A stretch of DNA of 64,000 bases from Pelagisphaera sp964404745. Lineage in GTDB: Bacteria > Verrucomicrobiota > Verrucomicrobiia > Opitutales > Opitutaceae. The position numbers and the translations under genes were made by a program. Location: positions 1 through 64,000 of the forward strand of contig CAYOLG010000023.1 of assembly GCA_964404745.1 (NCBI GenBank). Reading direction: 5' to 3'. How positions within the stretch are numbered: the first letter of the stretch is position 1; the number at the start of each line of letters is the position of its first letter. Positions 54,429 through 62,463 of this stretch are shown piece by piece. Below the pieces are notes generated by a model. The model was not told the DNA's origin. It worked only from the letters and a program-made list of their open reading frames with translations, and ran no database searches.

Positions 54429-55490
54429 TTGAAAACAACCATTCACATAGTAGCCCTCCTTGCTCTGGTTAGCGCTCACGCGGAAGAAATCCATTTCGAG
54501 ACCTTTCCCAAGATCGATATTCATGTCCATATCTATGAGGACACTCCCGCCTTTCACGAGCTAATGGAGGAAATCAATCTGATCAAGGTTCTCAATGTTA
54601 GCGTGAGAGCGATGGACCCAAAGGTTTTTGAATACAGGAACGCAAATGCTCGACAGTTGGCTCACGATCATCCTCACACCTTCAGTTGGGCCTCCACCTT
54701 CCCGCTCTGGAATATCAATGAACCGGGCTACGTGGGAAAGGTAATCAATGGCCTGGACAAGAATTTTGCCGACGGCGCCCTGGCGGTCAAAGTCTGGAAG
54801 GATATTGGACTGGAAGCCAAGGATCCGCATGGAGAGCATATCCATTTGGACGATCCCATCTTTGATCCAATCGTCGAGCACATCGTGGCTAATAATAAGC
54901 CTCTGCTCGGGCACCTCGCCGAGCCAATTCACGCTTGGCGGCCACTCGAGAAAGACAATCCGCTTCACCGATACCAGCACGCGAATCCGCAATGGCACTT
55001 CTATGGCAAGGCGGATATCCCTAGCTACGAGCGAATCATCGCCGCCCGGGATGCCCGCATCGCCAAACATCCGGAAATGACCTTCGTCGCCTTTCATCTC
55101 GGCAGCATGTCACACGACGTCGGCATGGTAGACAGTCGCCTCGCAATCTACCCCAACATGTATGCCGGCGTGGCTGGCCGCGTTCGTTTCTTAACGCGCC
55201 AGCCTTCTGAGAAAGTGCGCGACTTCTTCATCAAATACCAGGATCGGCTTATGTATGGAACCGACCTGACAATCGAAAGCTGGGGGGGGCGTTCCACACC
55301 TCAAACGCCCGAAGAAAGCCAGCAGTTTAAAGAGCGACTTAGGAAACGGTATCGAGATGATTGGGACTACTTCACTTCCGGGGGGCAGGTAGACTACGAC
55401 GGTTATGAAACCCATGGACTAGGCCTGACCAAAGAGGTGTTGGAAAAATTCTACTACAAGAATGCTCAGCGGATAATACCGGGATTGTAG
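54429..55490 (+). CDS. Exported amidohydrolase-family metal hydrolase
   Basis: 353 residues starting at TTG 54429 (KTTIHIVALLALVSAHA signal); no ATG lies in frame nearby. Amidohydrolase_2 fold with DIHVHIY (metal His pair), LGHLAEP, FVAFHLG (His) and YGTDLTIES (Asp). The family includes decarboxylases and lactonases for cyclic or aromatic acids. Last gene of the cluster. Trailing segment includes a Trp/Tyr-rich RDDWDYFTSG. Confidence 0.8.
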   Translation: MKTTIHIVALLALVSAHAEEIHFETFPKIDIHVHIYEDTPAFHELMEEINLIKVLNVSVRAMDPKVFEYRNANARQLAHDHPHTFSWASTFPLWNINEPGYVGKVINGLDKNFADGALAVKVWKDIGLEAKDPHGEHIHLDDPIFDPIVEHIVANNKPLLGHLAEPIHAWRPLEKDNPLHRYQHANPQWHFYGKADIPSYERIIAARDARIAKHPEMTFVAFHLGSMSHDVGMVDSRLAIYPNMYAGVAGRVRFLTRQPSEKVRDFFIKYQDRLMYGTDLTIESWGGRSTPQTPEESQQFKERLRKRYRDDWDYFTSGGQVDYDGYETHGLGLTKEVLEKFYYKNAQRIIPGL

Positions 55491-55560
55491 CGGCTTTCAA
55501 TTTTCGCTATCAACGATAGGTACTGGCTTTCCAAAAAAGTACCCCGGGCCTAGCTCAAAT

Positions 55561-56091
55561 TTATTTTGAGCGCCCCTTCCCTTTTTTAGCCCATCCCGGA
55601 GGGACGCTTCCGTGCTTGCGGCCTGCTTCGATACCTGGATGAGAGGCTGCTGATTCATGAGGTGCGACATCCGCCACGTGAGACTTCGGATATGCCTTTA
55701 ATACTTGCTTATGATAAGCGTACGGAGTCCCCGTTTCCATCGATAGGGAAACGAACGTCGAAGAGGAGCCGATGTTAATGGAAAGCGGTAGATTGACCCC
55801 GGCCTGCCATTGCCCATCTCGATAGTAAAACCAGGTCCCTGAGGAAGTGTCTTGGTATACCTGATATTCGGGATAATAATGGTACACCGCCTTCGATCTT
55901 AGACCATGGGCTGGAGCCCACAGGGGAGGACCTTTATAGTCCGCTTCATTCAGAGGAGCCACCTTCACTGCCCTGCCGATCCGTATATCGACTTCAAAAT
56001 CCAAATTCAGATCGGCCACCGCCGCCACAGACGCCCATTGAGCGAAAAGGCCGGACCCCAGCAAACGTATCGGTCTTAATAAACTATTCAT
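55561..56091 (-). CDS. Small secreted protein, Tyr/Trp-rich
   Basis: 176 residues with an N-terminal hydrophobic signal (LLGSGLFAQWASVAAVA). The middle holds YHYYPEYQVYQDTSSGTWFYY and GQWQAGVNLP, a pattern seen in small secreted proteins of unknown function, and the end is basic (KKGKGRSK). I do not assign a function. It is convergent with the amidohydrolase cluster. Confidence 0.65.
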   Translation of the reverse strand: MNSLLRPIRLLGSGLFAQWASVAAVADLNLDFEVDIRIGRAVKVAPLNEADYKGPPLWAPAHGLRSKAVYHYYPEYQVYQDTSSGTWFYYRDGQWQAGVNLPLSINIGSSSTFVSLSMETGTPYAYHKQVLKAYPKSHVADVAPHESAASHPGIEAGRKHGSVPPGWAKKGKGRSK

Positions 56092-56404
56092 GGCGGGAAT
56101 GATAAACGGTAGAAAACCGCAGTTCTTAGTAAAATGGCCTCAATTCGCCTTCCCTTAGTTTATTGGATATCGGCAAATCGAGGCCCGACTCTAAGCGCTA
56201 AACCGCCGATATACCCATTGCGACTAAGGACCAACACCCAGGGATCGGGCAAAAAAGAAGTCTGGAACTGCCGTTTAGGACTTCACATATTAGATCGACC
56301 TACTAACCTTCTCGCCCTCGCGGCCTGCGCTTTCGCCATCATAGGCGTCCACCTATTTACTCGCCAGAATTCCGCTAGCGCCTGATTTCCCGCGATACTT
56401 TAAG

Positions 56405-57577
56405 ATGGGCAAAATCGAAAGCCGCGACGAACGCCCTGTATTTCCTTCCCCCAGTATGGATAACGAAAATATATCGGAAAAGCCCCAACGCCTGATGTCT
56501 CTGGATGCCCTCAGAGGCTTCGACATGTTTTGGATCATTGGCGGAGCGGGCGTGTTTATCGCCTTTTTCGCCATGCTCGGTTTCCCGGATGCCTGGGTAG
56601 CCGCCCTGATGAAGCAATTCACCCATGTAGAATGGGAGGGCTTCCACTTCTTCGATCTGATCTTTCCTCTTTTCGTTTTCATTTCCGGAGTCACCGTACC
56701 CTACTCCGTGCTGTCCCGGAAAGCTAAAGGTGTTGGCGTATCTAAGTTGCAATTACGTATTATTCGACGCTCGGCTATCATCATTCTCATCGGCGTCAGT
56801 TTCAACCTGTTCAAATTCCAGCTGGACGCCATAAGGCTTTATCAAGTGCTTTGGTTAATCGGCATGAGCTACCTCATTGGAGCCAGCATCACCCTGCATG
56901 TCGAAAGCTGGAAAACTCGGGTCATAATCTTTTTCTCCGTTCTAATTGTCTACCACTTGGCCATCTTCTACCTACCCTATCCTAGCAAAGGCGACGCGAT
57001 CACTCCGGAGAACAACTTGGCCGCCTGGTTGGATCGCAACTTCATACCAACCGACTTGTATCGAGTTGTCTATGACCCAGAAGGGACCATACGCGTTCTC
57101 TCGAGCGGCATGCTCGGACTCCTAGGCGGACTAGCAGGCCAACGGATCAAATCCTACCAGCAGCCCGAGCTTCGCTGCGGGGGCGAACTGGCGGCAGCAG
57201 GACTCGCCTGCCTCTTGATCGGCTGGCTCTGGAGCTTCGCCTTTCCGATCATTAAAGACTTATGGTCCCCATCATTCGTCCTCTGGTCGGCCGGCTGGTC
57301 CCTCCTCCTATTAGCTACCTTCTACACCGTGCTCGATGTCTGGAAACTAAAGTGGCTCGGCTGGTTCTTCGTGCCAATAGGCATGAACGCCATCACCATT
57401 TACGCCTGCCAATGGTACTTTCCTTTCGAAGATTCTCGGGACTTCTTTTTCAAAGGCCTGTCCGAGCATTTCGCCAGCGAGGAAACGCGTCAATTCATTC
57501 TCTGGGGCGGCCTGGCTCTCCTCCAGTGGCTTTTCCTGTACGCCCTCTATCGAAAACGAATCTTCATTCGCGTGTGA
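56405..57577 (+). CDS. DUF5009 / HGSNAT-like membrane acyltransferase
   Basis: 390 residues with about ten membrane segments. N-terminal SLDALRGFDMFWIIGG (the heparan-alpha-glucosaminide N-acetyltransferase-like opening), the EGFHFFDLIFPLFVFISG block and C-terminal GMNAITIYACQW are typical. Related enzymes acetylate amino sugars at the membrane; in Verrucomicrobia they often accompany glycan catabolism. Confidence 0.88.
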   Translation: MGKIESRDERPVFPSPSMDNENISEKPQRLMSLDALRGFDMFWIIGGAGVFIAFFAMLGFPDAWVAALMKQFTHVEWEGFHFFDLIFPLFVFISGVTVPYSVLSRKAKGVGVSKLQLRIIRRSAIIILIGVSFNLFKFQLDAIRLYQVLWLIGMSYLIGASITLHVESWKTRVIIFFSVLIVYHLAIFYLPYPSKGDAITPENNLAAWLDRNFIPTDLYRVVYDPEGTIRVLSSGMLGLLGGLAGQRIKSYQQPELRCGGELAAAGLACLLIGWLWSFAFPIIKDLWSPSFVLWSAGWSLLLLATFYTVLDVWKLKWLGWFFVPIGMNAITIYACQWYFPFEDSRDFFFKGLSEHFASEETRQFILWGGLALLQWLFLYALYRKRIFIRV

Positions 57578-57603
57578 GGAGCGCCCTCGCGTCCCGCAAG
57601 CGA

Positions 57604-58212
57604 CTATGCTGGAAACCGATCCTCGATAACTACTTGATCATCCGGTAGCCTCGGGCCGCGGTCCCAGGCCGGTTTCGTCTGTTTGCCGACGGATATCATG
57701 AAACTGATAATCGTTCCCTCTGGCAATCGAATCAATTCAGCGACCTTCGCCGGATCAAAACCCACCATCGGGCACGATTCGTAACCCAACTCCCGACAAG
57801 CCAAGATCAAAGTCATCCCTGCCAAAGCCGAGGACCGAATGCCCTCATCGCGAATCAATTGATCCTTACCCTCGTAGAAGGGCCTGATCATTGTGCCCAA
57901 AATATCCTGAACCTCTTTGGGGGCGTGGCTCCAATAAACCGAGGGATCCGCTTCATGGGCCGAAAGATCGGCGCACATGATAACGAGAGCCGACGCATCG
58001 GTTACCTGAGCCTGGTCCCAAGCCGCCACTCTGATTTCCTTTCGCAAAGCCTCGTCCTTGACCACGACTAGACGATAATTCTGCATGTTAAACGAAGATG
58101 GAGCTAACTTCAGTAGTCGGATGAGTTCCGCCAAATCTTCTTCCGGCATTCGGTGCTCCGGATCGTCGTGTTTAACGGATCGGCGTGTTTCGATAGCTTC
58201 TATGATATTCAT
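57604..58212 (-). CDS. Nitroreductase-family FMN oxidoreductase
   Basis: 202 residues. RRSVKHDDPEHRMPEEDLAELIRLLKLAPSSFNMQNYRLVVV (quoted for location, residues 11-52) is the FMN-binding start of the family, and the GYESCPMVGFDPAKVAELIRLP block is typical of NAD(P)H nitroreductases. Catalyses two-electron reduction of nitro compounds or quinones in the cytoplasm. No operon partner. Confidence 0.88.
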   Translation of the reverse strand: MNIIEAIETRRSVKHDDPEHRMPEEDLAELIRLLKLAPSSFNMQNYRLVVVKDEALRKEIRVAAWDQAQVTDASALVIMCADLSAHEADPSVYWSHAPKEVQDILGTMIRPFYEGKDQLIRDEGIRSSALAGMTLILACRELGYESCPMVGFDPAKVAELIRLPEGTIISFMISVGKQTKPAWDRGPRLPDDQVVIEDRFPA

Positions 58213-58381
58213 AATTCAATTTTGTATGTGTCTAAAACCCTCAACATTCGGACAAACCTTATTCGTTAACCGTTGAAGGAAGCCCCTAAGTCTTTGTAAC
58301 CAATAAACGGAGCACCCACGCGAAAAGCTGCGTATCACAATCCAAAAGAGCGAAATTCACAACATCGTTAGGCTGCTGAAC

Positions 58382-59506
58382 CTATTCGCGCTCCATATGC
58401 GGATGGCTCCGGTCCTCGCCCGAATGCTCTTCACCAATCAATTCGATGGCAACGAGTTGTTCCAAAAGCGAATCAGGGACCCCATTCAAAGCCCCCAGCA
58501 CCGAACCCACCACGGCTCCCCGATGGCAATTATCCCCGCCACACAAACAATTAGCCCGCACGCCTGCTTCAAAGTCGGATCGATATTTAGAACAGAGCCA
58601 GAGTGAAGCTGACAAAGAGTCAGGCAAATAGCAAGCTGAGGTCAGAAAACGCCCCACCACAATACGATCGTCGACATCGCCTAGGTTTTCGATCGAGCCC
58701 CAACGTTGAACCCATGGCCCCGCAAATTTTCCAAGAGCTGAATCTAGACGATCGCCCAAAGCAATAGCTGTAAGAATTCGGGCCAACGCTTCAGCGGCAT
58801 CAAGCGCCTGGGAGCTCTTGTGCGTTAGTCCCACATGCGTTTTGACCAATGAGACAAGCTCCTCCTGATCGATACTACCCAAACTACAAATTCCAGCCAG
58901 TAAGGCGGGAACCATCGCCAGTCCGCCGATGTGAATGTCTTCAATACCGCAATCCCGAAGCGGGAACCCTGCAGCGCGGCGCTTGAAGAACTCCCTGTGG
59001 TATTCTTCAACATAGGTGTCGTGATGCCAACCTCGGGTTCGCATGAGCCGAACGTAAGTTTCCAACCAGCGATCCCGATCGTAGCCCCCGTCTCGGCGAA
59101 TTTGCCGATAAAGTTCCGTCGCTAGTCTAAAATTGAGCGTATTCTCCCCGGCTCGCAAAAATTGGTGGTAGTGAATTTCTCGCTTTCCCCAATAGGCTGC
59201 CTGTTCGTGGAGAATATCCGCATCGGTGTTCGCCGCCACATATTTCGATCTCCAGAGAATGCTATCAGGATGTCGTTTTAGCGGAGCACTGAAGAGTTCG
59301 AAATCCGGGAAACCCCTATCCAAGGCAGCCGTGTCGTAATACCAATGGACCGGCATGGCTGCCGCGTCAGCGACAAGACTGCCTTTGAACGCGTCCATCA
59401 GCCGACTCCTGGCCGCCATATCTACTTCAGTTACCGCTCTCATTTTCTTCGTATCGCCGCGCGACGCATGGGCAAGGCGTCGATTCGCGAATACAAATCT
59501 GCCCAT
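58382..59506 (-). CDS. ADP-ribosylglycohydrolase-family protein
   Basis: 374 residues. DAFKGSLVADAAAMPVHWYYD near residue 40 and CGGDNCHRGAVVGSVLGALNG near 330 are ADP-ribosylglycohydrolase blocks with the magnesium-binding Asp. It removes ADP-ribose from proteins or related substrates. ATG 59506 is backed by AGGGG 7 nt upstream; the ATG at 59443 would remove 21 residues. Its context gives no partner. Confidence 0.8.
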   Translation of the reverse strand: MGRFVFANRRLAHASRGDTKKMRAVTEVDMAARSRLMDAFKGSLVADAAAMPVHWYYDTAALDRGFPDFELFSAPLKRHPDSILWRSKYVAANTDADILHEQAAYWGKREIHYHQFLRAGENTLNFRLATELYRQIRRDGGYDRDRWLETYVRLMRTRGWHHDTYVEEYHREFFKRRAAGFPLRDCGIEDIHIGGLAMVPALLAGICSLGSIDQEELVSLVKTHVGLTHKSSQALDAAEALARILTAIALGDRLDSALGKFAGPWVQRWGSIENLGDVDDRIVVGRFLTSACYLPDSLSASLWLCSKYRSDFEAGVRANCLCGGDNCHRGAVVGSVLGALNGVPDSLLEQLVAIELIGEEHSGEDRSHPHMERE

Positions 59507-59746
59507 GCGAAGCCCCTACTTCCTCAACTGCTTCGACCATAACGATTATCGGTTTTACCAAATACCAAACTTTAATGACCGCCACGTGACCTTCGACCCC
59601 TGATTCTTCCTGGGTTTCCCACCGGTCGGGCCCAGATCTTCTCCATTTCCTGCTCAAGCACCAAACTAGCTCTAGCCAGCCACGAATCGCAGCTCTAAAT
59701 ACCTTTTTCATGGTTATCTAACAAATGTCCTGCTTGAGGGAAACCA

Positions 59747-61038
59747 TTGTTCAACTTATCTCGAATCCCGCGAGCTATTAGCTTTGCAATCCGATTGCCC
59801 AAGTCTTGTCCAAACCTCATACTTACGTTTTCTACCCTGCCCGCATTGTTGGCCTGTCTAATCGCCATCCCTGGCGCGCAGGACGCGGTCGAGTTCATTT
59901 ACACGATTAAAGAGCAGGCATTCGTGCAGACAGACGATACTCAGCCGGGAAACCCCGTCTCATGGCTCTTCGGGGCGGGATCCTTCCCGCGGCCACAAAC
60001 GCCTATGAGATTCCCGGCGGCACGCTAGTCCCCGGACGCCAATATGAATTCGATATCCTTTTTGTTAAGGAAACCGATGGGCTGGAATCGCCGGACACAA
60101 TCATCGGCTACATGAGTCGAACTAATTTCGATCTCTACACCTACACAGCCGATACCCGGCTGCAATTCTACAAATTCCAGCGCAACCAGCAAACGGCTCC
60201 CGCAACAATCGTTGAAGATGGATACCGGCCCTTCGCTTTCGTTGGCGGACAAACAAACACCATCAGCTACGCCGGTATAGAAACGGGCTCTCAGTTCTTT
60301 GTGAATCTCAATAGTATTGGAAACATCAATTTCACTCTTCCTCTAGAATTCCAAGCCAAAGAATCGCTCGATGCCGAATACCCCGCTGGACCCATTCGCT
60401 TCTTCGTTAACGAGAACGGCAACGATATCAGCTATGGCCCATTCGAATTGCCTCCCGATGCCTATCCGCAAGCCCCGTGGTTCCAAAACTATGATGAGTT
60501 GCTGCTTTTCGATGCCAACGGCGACCAAACAATCTCCTGGAATGCCGCCCCTGAGGGCGTCACGCAGGTGGACGTATTCGCTACCGGAAGCTTAGGGCAG
60601 GTTTGGTCGGAGATAAACGTTCCCGCTGAAACAACATCAGCTACCATACCCGCGAATAACTTGTCGCCATCAAGCGAATACACTTTGGTACTGCGCTTCT
60701 GGTCTCGCCAAACGGAGAGCGGATTGCTCGACGCCTCTATCGGCTACGCGACCGTCACCTATTTAAACATCCAGACCGTCGGCGGAGCCAGCGGCAGCGG
60801 CGATCTGATCGGCTTGACAATCTATGAACTGCCTACCGGAAAAACGCGCCTAGTTTGGAACGACATCTATAGCAATGAGAGCTCCTATATCGTAGAAAGG
60901 TCGCTCGTCGGGTTAAATGACTTTCAGCAAATCGCCGATCTTGGTCCGAACGCCACATCATTTCAAGACGATCCTCCAAGCGAGGCCGATGCCTACTTCT
61001 ACCGAGTAAAAGCGATCCTAGGAGCCGGAGGAAACTAG
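59747..61038 (+). pseudogene. Secreted FN3-domain protein split by one frameshift
   Basis: Two overlapping + strand frames make one protein. The first (from 59747) gives a signal peptide (LLACLIAIPGAQDA) and VEFIYTIKEQAFVQTDD; near 59970 the frame changes and continues from AYEIPGGTLVPGRQYEF to the end at 61038. The C-terminal 85 residues are a fibronectin type III domain (GKTRLVWNDIYSNESSYIVERS). Function unknown. The break is a single indel, so a sequencing error is possible. Confidence 0.7.
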
Positions 61039-61299
61039 CGGCCGCGATTGGTCAATAGAAGGCGAGCCGACTAGATTTTGGATGTAGCTAAAAGCGAAGG
61101 TCGGTTTCGCGCGGATCGGTTCATGCTTGTTGTCTAGTCAAAGCGCAGCGCGCGACTGGCGAGACACCTATTCGCCTCGTCTTGTTTCGGAGCAATTCAG
61201 TGAAGGCGGAAGAGGCGACAAGCGCGGAACGAGCGTTGTTGAGCGAATACACTCTCTTAGCCGGAAGTGAGGGGACTTTTGACACCGCTCTTCCGCCAC

Positions 61300-61429
61300 T
61301 GCGCATTGGCGTCAACTTAACCCAAAAATCGGGAAATGAACTCGACTGGACGTCGAGCTCCACCCTTGAAACCAATGCGAAAAGGTGGAGCTCGACCTCC
61401 TGGCGAGCTTTAGTTGACGCACGTGCGCA
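61300..61429. repeat. 130-bp element with terminal inverted repeats
   Basis: TGCGCATTGGCGTCAACTTA at the left and TAGTTGACGCACGTGCGCA at the right are imperfect inverted repeats. Inside, GTCGAGCTCCACC (61352-61364) pairs with GGTGGAGCTCGAC (61384-61396). No ORF. Its modules recur at 3864, 32274 and 49943. It fills part of the 480-bp gap before the porin, between 61039 and the terminator. Confidence 0.6.
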
Positions 61430-61454
61430 ATCAACCGCCACCAATTCGAACAAA

Positions 61455-61491
61455 AAGAAAAAGGCCGCGTCCCTAACCCGAACGCGGCCTT
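61455..61491 (-). terminator. Terminator of the TorF porin gene
   Basis: On the minus strand a 10-bp perfect stem (AAGGCCGCGT / ACGCGGCCTT) is followed by TTTTTCTTTTTG, 28 bp after the stop at 61519. Confidence 0.85.
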
Positions 61492-61518
61492 GAGACCCTT
61501 TTCAATAAAGAATCGGAT

Positions 61519-62148
61519 TTAGAGCGATTTAGAGATTGTGAAGACGACGCGAGAGTCCGCCATAGGATCGCCATCGAGATCGGTATCCCAAAAGGATACA
61601 TCCCAACCGATGCCTTCGATTTCTCCTGAGACGCCGACCTTCCAGTACGCCCAAGCATCTTCGTAGTCGCCGTAGGCCGCAGAAAACGTAAGTCCCTCGT
61701 ATTCAAAGCCGTAGCTGGCCTCCACATTGTCGCCAAACTCATCGCCAAACGAGTAGGTTAGGCCAAAGCCCATGTAACTGCCGCCCAAGTAGAATTCGGT
61801 AAAGTTGGAATCGCTAGCTCCAGATCCCCCGTGATAAGTGTATTCAATGATCCCCACGTCATACTCGAAGCCACCATCGATTTCATTGCTAAAGCCCAAA
61901 TAGATGTCACCTTCGGTGCTTTCCGCACCACCAAAGTCGACACTAGCGCCCCAGATCCCCGCGTAGAAGCCAGATTCGTCTTCAAAGTCGAAGCCTCCCT
62001 GGATTGAGGGATCTTCGAGATTCTGAGAATAGCCCCGCCAAACATAGTCCGACTGGACGGCTACATTTCCCGATATCTGCCCGTGGACCACGGAAAGTCC
62101 CAAAGTAGCAATCAAAGATGCTGTGATAAACTTGATCATATTTTTCAT
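61519..62148 (-). CDS. TorF-family outer-membrane porin-like protein
   Basis: 209 residues from ATG 62148 (MKNMIKFITASLIATLGLSV signal); an ATG at 62169 would add 7. The mature part is a beta-barrel rich in alternating aromatic residues (SDYVWRGYSQNLEDPSIQGG, FYAGIWGAS, SYGFEYEGLTFSAAYG), the pattern of the gcw_chp/TorF family of putative porins. It sits in the outer membrane. Ends with a Phe-rich strand, as barrels do. Strong terminator follows. Confidence 0.85.
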   Translation of the reverse strand: MKNMIKFITASLIATLGLSVVHGQISGNVAVQSDYVWRGYSQNLEDPSIQGGFDFEDESGFYAGIWGASVDFGGAESTEGDIYLGFSNEIDGGFEYDVGIIEYTYHGGSGASDSNFTEFYLGGSYMGFGLTYSFGDEFGDNVEASYGFEYEGLTFSAAYGDYEDAWAYWKVGVSGEIEGIGWDVSFWDTDLDGDPMADSRVVFTISKSL

Positions 62149-62302
62149 AGTTTGCTCGTTTTTGAACATTGAGTTTGTTATTTCTTAGCCCCTAGCAGGC
62201 TCGAATTCTTTCTCCGCAGATCGCATGCCAACTTAGCTGGACAATTCGACAAAAACGAAATTCTCGAGGGTCTTGCAAGGGACCGTGGACGGATGGATCC
62301 TC

Positions 62303-62327
62303 TGTAGGAACGGGTTAATCCCGCGAT
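62303..62327. repeat. REP-like 25-mer
   Basis: TGTAGGAACGGGTTAATC plus CCGCGAT, matching 34928-34952 at 21 of 25 positions. The CGGG/CCCG stem resembles Pseudomonas-type REP sequences (general form GTAGGAGCGGGTT..CCCGCGA). It lies in the 315-bp divergent gap between the porin and ggt genes. Confidence 0.55.
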
Positions 62328-62463
62328 TTTTGCAGCTAGACTGAATGAATGCTTCCTACCTCTATTTCGAAAACCTAAAGAATGCACTCGGAGTGCCTGC
62401 AAGTTTCGCTAATCTCCTCACACGATCGACTACGAGCCTCCAATCACGAGAACCATCCGCCCC

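Noticed and set aside
56134..56385. 83-codon + strand frame before the DUF5009 gene
   Set aside because: No conserved character, overlaps the promoter region and looks like chance.
61039..61299. Possible small gene in the gap after the FN3 protein
   Set aside because: Short frames exist on both strands, but they run through repeat sequence and lack start signals or family features.
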